From the NCBI RefSeq assembly GCF_000091045.1, contig NC_006682.1, positions 610,001 through 674,000 of the forward strand: DNA of 64,000 nt. Reading direction: 5' to 3'. This DNA is from Cryptococcus deneoformans JEC21. Its lineage: Eukaryota; Basidiomycota; Tremellomycetes; Tremellales; Cryptococcaceae. How positions within the stretch are numbered: position 1 is the first letter of the stretch; each line of letters begins with the position of its first letter. The notes below the pieces were generated by a model that saw only the letters and a program-made list of their open reading frames with translations, was not told where the DNA came from and searched no databases. The translations under genes were made by a program, and so were the position numbers. Below are positions 10,901-23,368 of this stretch, one piece after another.

Positions 10901-13900
10901 ATGTTCCACTGTTTAGGAGGCAATCGATTGATACGATAAATTAGGCGCCACGCGACGCGCTCTAATCAATTATATCCAGGGTTCACGCATATCAGGGTCT
11001 CAAGCTCTTCCCTTCCGGAATTTAAGCATGCCTTTGGTTCTCTTATTATTATTTTTGCCTTTTGCTTTATCCTTAATTGGTTATCCATCATTCATCGTAC
11101 GTAACAAAATATCTCGAAAGTAAAGGCCATATTTCGTGCTCTTCTTCTCCCTTGTAACGGTAGTAGACTCTTTTATCTTTTGTCTTCTCTCTTCCCTGTG
11201 CTCACTCTGCGATTGTATTACTCACTACTATTCCCGGCCGAGTATTTACGAAGCTTATCTATGTCCAACCTCTCGCCTAGGTATATATTTCAGCTATCAA
11301 CATGCTACTCACTGTACTCGTACGTCACAGCGGATAGGAAAGGTTGCTTGATGGAAATTAGGAAGACAGTGGACGGAGTACATAGGCCCCTTTCAATGTC
11401 CACACTGCTATCATTGCACTTTTTAGACAGTAGTAGACAGTATGTATTCTTCTACTACAAATGCAGCACTGGAGAAGAGCAAATAAATATATCGGATACT
11501 GATCATTAACATTAGCGCATGGCCAACCTTGGGCCTTGGACCTCGCCTTCGACCAACGATGTTTCTAACAGAACAGTTATAACCGTTTTGGGGGATAAAG
11601 GTCAATATAAGGACTAGTTGTGATTCATTCCGATTCATATCAATCATACTAATGTGATGGGGTCCGAGCGGAGGCTCCATACACTTTTGACAGAGTGATA
11701 TTGCCACAGATCTTAGAGCGTGGAGTGATCTTGCCGCCTGTCGCTCAGTTCGAAGCCGCAACAACTACTCATTCTGTCGTATTTCAGCCATTGCTAAGAG
11801 CAGAAAGAGCCAAGGTTGACCTTCCGAAAGTGTTTTAAAACCCAGTGGAAATGGAGGCAGAAGCTCCGCTAACTACTCATCAAACATGATTATTAACGAA
11901 CTCCACGGTCCAGGATCAAGAGAAATACTCGGTGGACCATCATACGCCATCTTGCGATACTTCAGTCTGTAACGGTACACAGTAGAAAGATGCACATCCC
12001 GTCGGAAATGAATGAAAAGCACAGAGGGCACACATAGAGCAGAAAACGGGCGCTAGCGGGCAGTTAAATGGCCACGTTCAGTTTGACGAACAAGGGAGGC
12101 GTGGAACGTGGGAATATTGTGGAAGCCATGAAACATGGAACCTTATTGAAAATCCGACGGTGATTATTGACGAATACAAGCAAATAGATAACATAAAAGA
12201 GAGGAGTGCAGGAGAAACGTGGAAGAAAAAGAAGAGAATGGGGAAAGAGCGAAGGTGAAATAATAAATGATAGCGCCACGGAACTGCCGGCCCCCGACCG
12301 TTATTTCTTCGCCGTGCAGGGTCATATTTCATCCGGAAAGAGGACGTATTTTAAGATTACCGCTCGGTTAACATGGACGGGTCGATCACTTTGTTCACGC
12401 CTGGCGCCAGTTGTCAATTGTCAATTGTCAAAAGGATTGTCATTTGGTGTTGTTTCGGGCTAATTATTTTCAAACACAGCCGTGTCCTAGGCACTTCATG
12501 CTATGGCTCAATACTTATGCCGTGTCATGCGCTGTTCTTCCGCGCATACATAATAGCATATCCTCAAGTCTGAATTTTCTCAATTCTCAATAATTTCCAG
12601 CATTCATCGTTAAATATCCGGGAAAGCCGAACGAGTCTTCCAAAAGTCCTAATAGAAGCCGGCTTCAGACCCTTAAATAAATGCCCTTAGGTCCTAAGAC
12701 TCAAGTCTCATTTCGCCCGTTCCTGGACGTATCACACTTTGAACTTGGAAGTTGTGAGGCAATTGCGCGAGAGCAGCAATTGTACCAGACGGGAATCTTC
12801 ATTGCCCTTTTCAGCAGGAGGCAGAGAACAGTTAGAAGCCATAGATCATGTCTCTCTCGTGCGCAGTTAGCTCTCCCACAGTTGTGGTACTCACAAAAGA
12901 CAATGATCGTTTGACCTAAACCTGAAACTTGTAAATCTCCTCCAACACCTGTCTCTTTGACTTTTCTTTCCATTAGCTCGAAAGCGCACGGTCTATACGT
13001 TGGTATCGACCCCATCGCACGAAACACCCATCACTCTCATCGTTCAGCGCTTTTTGTTGAATATCGCTTCTGTGCGTGCCAGTCTGGTGTCGCAACTTCC
13101 AATCTCTTTCCTCCGTCCGTTTGCTCCAGCGTTAGTTGACTGTCAGCTCTTTCTTGCCGTTGGTGATCAGGGTAAGCCTGGTCCAGCACAATCGTAGCAT
13201 CCAAGTAGTTGCGCCTCGCATTGTTTGGCTGTTGTTGTGGAGCACCTAGAGAATGTGAGTCTGGTTCTGCTGTTTTTTTCCTCAATCGTCTTTGGGATTA
13301 GGGGGATTGAAGACAGTGAGTCGTCTGGTTCCGTGGCGCCATGATTTCGAAGACACTTTGTGTTGGAATGGTTATCCAAAACTCAAGCCTTTATGACTCG
13401 TAATCACGTTTTCGCCGCATGCTATTGTGTGCACTTCGTTAACGCTTGGTCTCACGACGGTCCGAAGCATGACGAGCCAGTCCAGTGTCAGCCTCACGAC
13501 GTGCACTGAGGATTATATCTTGCATACTGCAAGAAACAGAAATTCGAAGAACAAAAGGAAACGAGTGATGGGACGTTGTTGGACGATGCCAGTGCCGAGT
13601 GTCCGTGTGTGTGATGTTGATGGTGCTCATGTTGTGTCGACATTTCCCTTATTGTTCTCAAAACACTGACTTTTCGATCCTACAGCTTATTGCATACTTC
13701 ACAGACATCTACGGAGCTTCTGTGCCAGGCCATAGCATTCTTCACTTACAGGATTTTCGTCCAAATCTGCCCCGAGTGTACTGTTTATCGACCAATCGAC
13801 TTTCAGGCTTTATTACTTCCCTGGACAACAGCTTCAAACAGTGACGCAAAATTACATCCCTTATCCTCACTGCCTGTTTCAGGCTCAGCTGTACCCTTCA

Positions 13901-14219
13901 GTGAATATACTCATATCTAACACTGTCAACCATTTGTAAGTAAATTCACTCCAGGTATTGTAGTAACACGCGTTAAGCTGATGTCAAAAGATTCCTAGCG
14001 ATCTGTCCTTGTACACGTACCTAAAAGGTTCGTCCCATACCTATCGTCGGGCGGTACCAACAGCACGTCAACTTCAACTTATAACAGCTAGATTGCAGGC
14101 AGATCGCACTTCCTCTTTCTTGAGGCTAGCATATCATTATCATCACAGTTAGTACTCGTTTCTTTGACTTTACCCATTATACCTCGACAGTCAGTTTCTT
14201 TTTCCACCCTGGCCTTTCA
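7992..14219. other. 6.2-kb gene-poor region upstream of the HMG-box gene
   Basis: No reading frame here is long or coherent. The longest (10480-10944) begins at GTG and has no recognisable motif. Pyrimidine-rich tracts near 9940-10060 and 13930-14219 resemble transcribed leaders. In a genome this compact such a gap is unusual; it could be a long 5' leader with introns and upstream ORFs, distal regulatory DNA, a non-coding RNA gene or decayed repeats. I cannot choose among these from sequence alone. Confidence 0.4.
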
Positions 14220-17101
14220 ATGGAGATTCCTAGACTTAATCCAAAGAAGGATGATTTTGACATTATTTCGTTCCTGCAGTCTTGTGCCGACTTGATGACT
14301 CACCCTTTTACGCCCTCTCCCCTTCCGTTTGTTCCAATCCCGATTTCTTCCTCTGGACACACACCTCCATACACTTCAGACGAAGACGAGCTTCATAAGA
14401 AGTGTGGACCTCGAAACCTGTCTGTTCCCACAGCGCGCAACGTCCTTCATCACATCATGGCGGCCAATCAGACGTTCTCTGGCCAGCAGCACATCGTGTC
14501 TCCACCGCCCACTCAGTCTAGGGTCCCCATAACCATGCCTTTGACGTGTTCCCTATCCAGTTCACCACCTGCGACGAACTTATCCTTCTCTTCTACCGAC
14601 ACTTGCCCACCATCGTACCCTTCGGCTCGGTCGAAAAGAGATCACGTTCTCAAATCTCCTTCCCAGCTTTCCTCTTTTGCCTCTTCATCAGAATGGCAAA
14701 ACACAGACAGTGAAAGCCGATTTGGAATGGATACCGAGATTGAACCCAGCTCTATGACTGATAGTGGCCATTTGTCATCATCAAGTCTTCTTTCCTCCTC
14801 ACAAAATGAGAACAAAAGCCAAGTTATTGTTCCTCGACCTCCTAATGCGTGGATTTTGTATCGATCAGATATGCTCAAGAGAATTAGTGAGGGAGAGAAG
14901 GTTCCTGGGATTGACAAGGCTCGAGAAGAGCTAGGTCTTTCTCTTTTGCATGGTGGGTCAGGCGATGAAGGCTCGGGGAATAAATCAATGCCTCCTCCAC
15001 CTGTGAAGAAGGTAAAAATCAGGAAAGGAGGCAAAATGCCCACTGAGGACTATATCGCTCTGGGACCCGGTAAGGGAGGAAAGGGTCTTCCTCAGTCCGA
15101 TATCAGCAAGGTCATCAGCCATCTATGGAAGAACGAAATTCCAGATATCAGAGCGGTGTACGAAAACAGGGCGAATGCGAGGAAGCTCGAGGTCAGTTAC
15201 AAAATCGCGGAAGAGTCGTCATCTCCCCGTACCTTGACATGTTGTCTCTCCACTAACTAACAAAATAATGCAGCATCGAAAGCTGTATCCTGATTACAAA
15301 TTCCAACCTAAGAGGAAGGCCGAAAAACTGAAACAGCGTATAGAGAGGGAGAGAGAAAAGCAGGAAGCTAGACGTTTGAGGGAGGAGGAAAAGCGAGCTG
15401 GCAGTGCGTATATTTTCCATCTTCATTTGATACAAACTAAATTTACATGAGCAGAGACTAAACGACGATCTCGGAACAGAGAAAAACGTTCACCTGTCTC
15501 TCCTTACAGTATTACGCAGGCTCGACATGAGATGCCGTCTTTGGGTAGGACTTTGACTTATGATTCTGAAAGCAGTGGCTTTTATCCTTCAAGTTTTGAG
15601 AGTAAGTTCTTTTCCTGGATGATGCTTCTACAATTATTGACTTGTCTATCCAGCTTCCAACATGTCAGATTTACGAGCTACTGCAGCTCAAGCCACGTTC
15701 AGGAGACCATTTCCTCTACCCAACTACGCTGTGCCAGCTCTTCCTGGAGCTGAAGGACCCTCCTCGTCTACCCCTGGTCAGGCCGTTGCCCACGACTACA
15801 CCTGGAGACATACACGCCACACTGGTCCACTGATGATGAACGATTTAGACCTCCTTGCTCCTCCAATGACTGAGCAATACTCATCCAACTCCCTCTCTGC
15901 ACGTTCTCAACCCCTTACTGCCCCTGCTTCACCTGGGCAGCTCCTCTTCCTTGACTCCGCTAATTATGATGTTCCTTTGCGAGCTACTGCCAGTCCATTC
16001 CCTGAGGACTCTGTCTCTGATGAGGATTTCCAAAAGGCCCTGCTTTCTATCACCTCGGCAGCTCATGACGTCTCGCACAGACCTATGGCTGTACTTGACA
16101 TTGACGACATCCCTGTTCTTAGTGATGAGCCGTTCGACACTCATGAAGATCCAGCCGCCTTAGCTCAAGCTTGGTGGGATTTGGACCAACATGCTTTCGA
16201 GAACGATACAGAGAGGGGGCCCAGCACGAGCGGTCTTATTGCAGATGATCAAACTCTGAGTGCCACTGTCTTGGAGGCTGGACCTTCTCTAGGTAATTTC
16301 ATGCCATACATATAAGGAAACAGAATGATGACTGACATGAAACATATTGTGGCAGGTTCATCCTCAAACCTCATCTCCGTCACTATTGGCGAGCCTTCCC
16401 ATCATCAAGAAGTCTCGGATGCCGCAGATCACGATGCTGAACCTTCTCAGTCGCCGTTAATGATCGAAGGGGTTACTTACCAAAGTCTCGCGGCAACATA
16501 CCAGCAACCCGTCTACTATACGCCTGTCTTCGATTCTAATTCCTCCTTCCTGGGTATGACTCCTGTTTTTGAACCTGCTCTCTTTGAGCAGATGCCATCG
16601 CTTTTCGATCAAGGTCCTTTCCTTTCAACAGCCCAGCCTCTTTCCCCTACTGAGACTTATTCTGCTGATCCTACCTTTCGAGAGTCTACTTTCCTCCAAA
16701 CAGGCCAAGACTCCAATTGCGTCTCTTCTTTGTCCAGCCGTGAGGGCACCGTCAGGTCTGTCTCTTCTGCCAACACCGCTCCTCGCTACATCTCCTCATC
16801 AGCCTATCCACCCACCCCATCGTCAATGGATACCATGGGTCTCCCTTCAGTAACTGGTATCGTAGACCGAAACACATCTTTCTCTGCTCTGACAGCCGTC
16901 TTGGCTGGTCAGGGTATGGGTATGATGGGCGAAGACATGTTGGCATGGGACGAAGATGAGTATGCTGCCGAGTACGCTGCTGCGAATGCCAGCATCATCG
17001 TGGATGAAAACAGGAAGCGGAGGGAAAGCGCTTCAATGGTCAGCCTTGCGCCTGTCGGCGAGGCCAAATCTCCAACAAATCCTTCAGGCTTAGACGCCTG
17101 A
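14220..17101 (+). CDS. HMG-box transcription factor with split HMG box
   Basis: Five exons (14220-15191, 15274-15403, 15455-15601, 15654-16292, 16356-17101) join to 877 residues. An HMG box of the fungal mating/Ste11 type starts near residue 204 with VPRPPNAWILYRSDMLKR and resumes near residue 293 with SDISKVISHLWKNE, then HRKLYPDYKFQPKRKAEK; the YPDYKFQP ending is typical of MATA_HMG boxes. Between helix 1 and helix 2 lies an insertion of about 70 residues (Gly/Lys-rich, MPPPPVKKVKIRKGG). A basic coiled segment (KQRIEREREKQEARRLREEEK) follows. The rest is Ser/Pro/Thr-rich and probably an activation or regulatory region. Basidiomycete relatives include Prf1 and Mat2, which control mating and filamentation; which orthologue this is needs a tree. 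A nuclear DNA-binding role is inferred from the box. Confidence 0.85.
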
Positions 17102-19078
17102 GTGGTATACCCTAGTCTCAACGGATTATGTTGGTTTCTTCGATCTCGGCGAAATTTTAAACGATTGTATTAACACTCTTCGAATCTTTTTCTTCGTCTC
17201 TATTTTTCTTAGCATCTGATCCCTCTAAGTCTCAGAGTCTATCTTGCGATTCGTTATATGATCTTCATTACTACACAAACTTACCATATATCTTGTTCAT
17301 CATATATCATCATCATGTTTCCTTTTTTTTCATCGTCACCCTTTCCTTTTTGCTGTTTTTCATTTTTTTGGGTTTGCTAGTTTATCTCGACAGTCGTTGT
17401 TTATAGAATAATTATTTGTATCAGCCCATATTGTAGAAAGTCGTAAAGTGAAAATCGTGATGCAGAAGTTAATAACTTTCAATTTTGATTTGACGGCTTC
17501 TTGTGAATGTGTGGTATGTGGATTTAGATGATTTTTCCCATTGCCATCTTGATGCCGTAAATTGAAACTACCTATAACTATCTTCATGCCTCTACGTACG
17601 TCCGGAAGAAATATGTGTGAATAAGTGCAAAATGAGAAAGTTCAAAACAAGAATAGTGAATTAAATAAAGTCTTGATGATGCTGAAAGATAAATGGGAAG
17701 ACAACTGGCAGTGACAGCCAACAGGTAGTAATAACTTCTAGTCTGCTTCTAGCACCACTATACGTTTCTGTCGAAATTTCAAACTCGAAAGGTCAAAATA
17801 ATATTTTGATTGAGAAGGAAGCTTCATCCTTATCTTCTTATCATATCAGCAACAAGCGACCGAAAGTCTAGAAGCGAGACGACCAACCAATGAAAAGCCG
17901 CAAGAAAAAAAACACGAATTCTAATAGCATGTGGAAAGGTATAGGTTATTAGTACAAAGCTTGGCGGATTCTAAATTTACCGTAAATATTACGTAAATAT
18001 AAATTCGGTCCGAAAGTGTGTCCCAATTTAGCACGGATTACATCAGATGTAATTCTAGCAAATGAATGCAATCTCATTCTCTCAGATCCTGCCCCGTTTC
18101 ACCAAGCCTGGAGCTCCGGCAAGCGGGTGGGGCGTATTGGAAAAGTGGAAATGCCCACTGCCCATTATGCCATAATATGCTCTTTGGATTCGAAAATGAG
18201 ATGTACGAATACTACGAGTAGGCCTGTAATGAAAGGTCATATGATGATTATATGTGGCTGGCTATCGATGCGTCCTCTCGTAAGTTGTCGCTTGTTTTCA
18301 ACGTTTTACAGCTGATCTACAGTATTTTTCCACTAGCATTTCCATAGCCGCCTCTGTGATTTGGGGAATCGGACGAAAGCCGCTGAAATAAACGCGGAGC
18401 CCTATGGGGAATGGAAAAGATTCGATTTTCGAAGAATAAGATTTGGTTTGGGTCCTTACTTCTTGCTCTCTGGACAACGGACCCCGCTTGAATATGTGAC
18501 GCAACTGCATTTATGATTTGGAAGTTTGTTCTGAGATTCGAAAATGGGTTAATGACAAAGGACAGACAGACCAGTAACTGAGGCTAGCAGGAACAGAGGA
18601 TACGCGTGGGGGAGTAGAGAAATATGGAGGAAAAGCCTACTACCCTCCTTTTTATCAAATTTCGGATTGATGTCCGCCATTTGGTGGCTGGTGATTGGTC
18701 GGCGAAAGCCCTCGAGGAAAGTGAAGTAGAGAATTATAGTATGGTCTGCAACAAATTGCGGTCTTCGCATTTTTCGGGAGGGAAAGCGGCATCGACGAAA
18801 GGACAGAAAAGTTTACGAGGTTCCGAAGACGGATACAACTTAGATATGATCTCGGTATTATACCTGCCCCCCTGCTGACCGACCCACACGTGTAACGCCA
18901 GACAGCGCCTCACTTATATAAAGGTTTTTAAAGCTCATGAAGTCAAGCTGTCCACTTCCCAACTTGTTTTTCTTGGAAGTAACCATAATCCAGAATATCA
19001 TTAGGACCCAACTTCAACTTAAAGCCGCCCTTTAAATTTTCCGCCTAACCCATTTTGCCCTATTGCCACCCCAGCAAG
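17102..19078. other. Intergenic region
   Basis: The first part, about 17102-17400, is T-rich and probably the 3' untranslated region of the HMG gene. The rest, including 18000-18900, has only short frames without splice support. The 150 bases before 19079 contain TTATATAAAGG at about 18914, a plausible TATA element for the transporter gene. Confidence 0.4.
18914..18924 (+). promoter_or_regulatory. TATA-like element of the transporter gene
   Basis: The sequence TTATATAAAGG lies about 160 bases upstream of the transporter ATG. Spacing and sequence fit a fungal TATA box; no transcription start evidence is available. Confidence 0.35.
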
Positions 19079-21119
19079 ATGGTTCGACACGCAACTTTTG
19101 ACACAGAACCGGTGGAGATTGAAAAACCGGCCGAGGTGCAGACCGAGGATGTTAATGTTGAGAAGCAGTCTTCCTTGCATCCCATCGGCACGCGTACGAC
19201 TGAAGGCGGTGACACCGAGAAGGGAAGTACAAGATATGCCGAAAGCGAATCTGGTTTGCTCTACAAGAAGGAGCAAAAGAAGGCCGAAAGGAAGTTATTG
19301 ATGAAGTTGGGTAAGTGTTTTCGCTCTTCTGGATCGAAATGAGAGGCTCATATGATATATGTATATATATTACTTAATGCGCAGATGTTGCCATTTTGCC
19401 TTTTGCGGTTTTGTTGTACCTGAGTGCCTACCTTGATCGAGGGAACTTGTGAGTTGTTACACTGAAGTGGGCATGTTGCAGGGCTAACTTTGGCGGAAAG
19501 AGCAAACGCGAGACTGCAAGGTCTGCAGGACGAAGTCCTGGATGGAAAAGACAAGAACTACTCGATTGCACTCTGCTGTTTCTTCGTGACTGTACGTTCT
19601 CGGTTCATTTCTCGATGCGTATTTATGTTAATGTCGTTTCTACAGTACATTGTGTTCTCAGTGCGTAAACATATGACCGTGCTGCTCGCGTCTCTCTTCT
19701 AATGTCCTTCAAAAGGTCCCCGGTACTCTCATGGCCAAGCAATTCCTTCCTTCTAGATCTATCGCCTGCGGTGCCATGATCTGGTCCATCGCCGCAACCT
19801 GCCAAGCAGCCGCTTTCAACAAGGCCGGACTTTACGTTTGTCGCCTTTTTGTTGGTATCGGTGAATCCATGTTCGGTCAAGCGATGGCTCTTCACTTCTC
19901 CTACTGGTACACCAAGACCGACCTCGCCAAGCGCGTCGGTCTCTTCATCTCGGCTGGTGCAGTCTCTGGTGCTTTCGGTGGTTTGATCTCGTTTGGGGTG
20001 TCTAACATCAAGAACAGTCCTATCGAGCAATGGAGGATCTTGTTCTTGATTGAGGGTTGCCCCTCCATTCTTCTTGCCATTTGTGTATTTTTCTTCATGC
20101 CCAGTAAGCCCGAGAAGAGCAAATATCTTAATGAAGAAGAGAGAACTCTTTGCTTGACTAGGTTGAATCAGGAGAACAACGTTGAGAAGGATTTGGGTAT
20201 CGATTGGGGGGGTGTCAAGAGGTGTCTCACCGACTGGAAGACCTATGTCATTAGCATTGCGTAAGTTAAATTTTACGATATTATAGTATATGACTCACCT
20301 TGTTTTAGTTATTCTTGTATGAACCTCACCCTCGGATCTGTCAGCGGTTTCTTGCCTACTATCATCAAGGGCTTTGGTAACTTTTTCATACTCGTCGCTA
20401 CAGCTTATAAGTACTCACATATTGTCTCTAGGCTACTCCAACGCTCGTGCCCAATTATTTACCGTTCCTCCCTATGCCGTTGCTCTCGTCTTCATGCTCA
20501 TCCTCACTTCCTTTTCCGATTACCGTCAAACCCGTGGTCTCCCCGCCGCTTCCGTTTTCTGCCTCGGTATCATCGGCTGGGCCATCCTTCTCGCTGTCCC
20601 TGCTGACGAACACTACTCTGCTCGATATTTTGGGTGTATCTGTGTTGTCACAGCGGGTTACACCAATATCCCGTTGATAATGAGTTGGCAGAGTGGTTGT
20701 ACTGCGAATCAGAGTCAAAGGGCGACAAGTTTGGGTATGCTTAACACTTTGGGACAGTGCTTGTCTTTGGCTGCTGCGTTTTTGTAGGTCATAATCCTTA
20801 CATATGCTTTCAAGGCATTTACTAACAGTCCTGGCAGGTTCCCTTCTGCGGAAGGTCCTCAGTATACCAAAGGTGCCTCTATTAACTTGGCCTTCCAAGG
20901 TCTCGGACTTATCCTTACATTGTTCATGACCTCGTACTACCGATGGGAGAACCGACGACGAGACATGAAGGAAGGTGGACAACCTGCCGTAGGTGTTCCT
21001 ATCGACGTCAAGGAAGGTTACGATAGGGCTGTCGGTCAGTATTTTTCTCCGCCAAGCCTAATATATCGGCGCGTTCTGAGGCTGACATTCTGGTGACAGG
21101 GTTCCGATACGTCCCATGA
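19079..21119 (+). CDS. MFS transporter, Dal5 allantoate permease family
   Basis: A multi-exon gene starting MVRHATFDTEPVEIEKP and ending GFRYVP. A hydrophilic N-terminus of about 75 residues is followed by around twelve hydrophobic segments. Family hallmarks of the anion:cation symporter (Dal5/Tna1) group are visible: YLDRGN after helix 1, CRLFVGIGESMF and HFSYWYTKTDLAKRVGLF in helices 4-5, a long central loop with LNEEERTLCLTRLNQEN, and TAGYTNIPLIMSWQSGCTANQSQRATSLGMLN in the C-half. Such carriers sit in the plasma membrane and import organic anions such as allantoate, nicotinate, biotin or dipeptides; the substrate is not predictable here. One exon, 19646-19660, is only 15 bases (encoding YIVFS) and is needed to rebuild helix 2. 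The five leading exons keep frame (19079-19310, 19385-19448, 19501-19591, 19646-19660, 19716-20260). Confidence 0.88.
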
Positions 21120-21811
21120 TCTCGTCCTTTTTCTTTTTAGGTCATTAGCAGTGGTGTATATCTGTATTTCTATAGTATTTACGAAGAGTACGTACAGAAT
21201 TAAAAGAAGATTAAGTGCAGAAAGTCAAAAGTCCCAGGCGTGTGTTAGTACGTATCTTCGTGGCGCGGAAACAGCAATACTGATACGTGGAACAAAGCCG
21301 AACATTCCCTTTGCCATTTTCATAGAGATCTTATGGAGCAAAATTATGTATATGATGAACGCATTACATGGACGACTACTAGCTGTTGTCTTCTTGTCTG
21401 CTATCCTATGATTAGCAATGGCTGAGAATGTGATAATGAGCAGAGGTATCGGCGAACGAAGGCCCTTCCGCAAGATCAGACACCCTTCGTCGGTCAACAT
21501 GCGGATTTCCTTATTTCTCCACGTGCACGCAGTATTATTGCCGGAGGTTTTACAATTTGTTCAAGCGGTCTTCGTCAAGCACCGCAGCAATAACAAGATA
21601 CACGATAGAAGAGGAGTAAGTTGCACTATATACATATACTCAGCATTTCGTGCTTTATTATGGAATTATCTATGAGAATACTATAAATCTCAATAAACAT
21701 ACTCTCACGCACAGCGCTTAGTATGAAGAAGCCTTATTTATTGACCTGGCAAACCCCGACCTTGACAACGCCTTTCCTTCTCTTCCTCATCTCTCAACCC
21801 TTCAAACATGT
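21120..21811. other. Convergent intergenic region
   Basis: About 690 bases lie between the transporter stop and the stop of the minus-strand secreted protein. It holds the two 3' ends. No gene is visible; the frames present are short and unsupported. Confidence 0.4.
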
Positions 21812-23368
21812 CTAATTGAGCCAAGACCACTCAAGATCTTGATTATAACTCTGACCATCGATAGTAGTGGAAAAGACACCGATATCGTAGTCGTCGTTTG
21901 AGAGAGCACCAAAGGCGCCACGAGAGAGGTCGAGGTGTCGGAGTTCACAGCCAGGGCAGCGGTCTGCAACAGTAGCAGTGATTGAAGTTCCCTGCCCTGT
22001 TTGCCGCCCTTCAGCATTTGTGTATCAAATATTTTCAGAAAAGAGAAACTTACATGTTAAGTTCACTTGATGACCACAGATAGGGTTGTTATTGGGGTTC
22101 AGACCGTTGTACCCAGGCCAGTTATCAAACAGTTCAGCAGAGACAGCGACAATGAAAGCCGAATCAGGGTTGACGGTACCGCAAGCTCCTGCAGTGTTAT
22201 ACTGATAGTACCAGGTACCTTGGCCGTAGAAAGGACCATCTCCGTCAGGGTCGGCGGAGACAGCAGAAGAGGTGGCTGCAGCAGCGGATGTGGCGGTGGT
22301 AGAGGAAGGTGCGGAAAACGTCGAGAGGGAAGTAAATGTGGGAGTGAAGGAGGTGGATGTAGAAGTGGATGAGGCAGTTGCGCGGGTGAAGGACGAAGAA
22401 GAGACCAACGTAGCGGTGGAAGAATGAGAGCTGGTAGATGAAACTGTGGAGGAGTGAACAGTGCTGTGGATAGCAGTCGAGGTCGAGCTGGAGGTAGCTC
22501 GAGAAGACGACCTTACGCTTGACATAGGAGTGACCTCGGCAGATAAAGCGGTGGTGCTGGAGCTCGCGGTCGACTGGGAAGCTTGTCTGGTGTTTACGGC
22601 GGCGGTCGATGTAGCGCCCAAAGTCTTCGTCTTGGTTTGCTTGCCTTTATCGGCACTGGATGAGAAAGAGGATGCGGCGAAGGAGGAAGTTAAGGTGGCG
22701 GAGGCACTGGCAGACATTGACATCTCTGCCCTAGAACCGGCAGAAGAAGCGTCGGCTGGATGGGATTGAGTGACCGAAGCACTTTCGGATGTTACAGATG
22801 TACTTGGAAGGGCGTAGACCGACGATACAAGAGAATCCGAGGCAGAATTCGCAGCAGAACTAGACCATGGACTGCTTGAAGGGCTGGTGAAAGAGGATGA
22901 AACGCTAGTGCTAGCAATTTGGGAAGAAGAGTCGGTAGCTGACGCTGTAGCCGAAACAGCCACATACGACAAGTCGGAGGACTGGGCAGTACTGAGAGAC
23001 TCGGTGGCACTGATACTGACCGTAGAGTCGGAACCCGAAGCACTAGTTGGCAACGAGTCAGGAATGACAGTGACGACTGAGGTCACAAAGGCAGTTGTGG
23101 TCGACGCAATGCAAGTACCAGTCGCCCTCTTAACCACCTTGGTCACCACGTCTCTCTTCACAGAATCCACCTTGGACCGACCTTGTTTCTTGAAGAATTC
23201 TGGGTTGATCCGTTGAGCTTCCGTTCTAGAGCTGAGGCCACGCTTGGCAGGCAAGATGAAGCCACTGTGTTTGCTGGTAGGGAAGAATGGGTTGTACGCA
23301 TGGGGCCCAGGAGCAGGGGCAGCAAGTAGAACAGGAAGGAGGAGGAGGAGGAGTGAGAGAAGTTTCAT
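21812..23368 (-). CDS. Secreted Ser/Thr-rich protein with C-terminal double-psi beta-barrel
   Basis: Two exons (23368-22054 and 21996-21812) give 499 residues. Residues 1-17 are a signal peptide (MKLLSLLLLLLPVLLAA). After a short dibasic region (KRDVVTKVVKR) comes about 280 residues of Ser/Thr/Ala-rich sequence, probably heavily O-mannosylated. The last 120 residues are a barwin/RlpA/expansin-like double-psi barrel: GQGTWYYQYNTAGACG, the central CG and PICGHQVNLT, then DRCPGCELRHLDLSRGAF, which carries the typical D-x-CPGC motif. Fungal proteins of this kind are cell-wall or secreted proteins induced in filaments or fruiting. There is no clear GPI signal. The ATG chosen is the one directly before the signal peptide. 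Antisense frames over the Ser-rich part are composition shadows. Confidence 0.85.

Noticed and set aside
10480..10944. 154-codon frame in the 6-kb gap
   Set aside because: It begins at GTG, has no recognisable motif, no splice partners and unusual composition for this genome.
22461..22769. Plus-strand frames across the Ser/Thr-rich stalk
   Set aside because: They are complementary to Ser codons (giving Glu, Val, Asp, Arg runs) and have no independent support.
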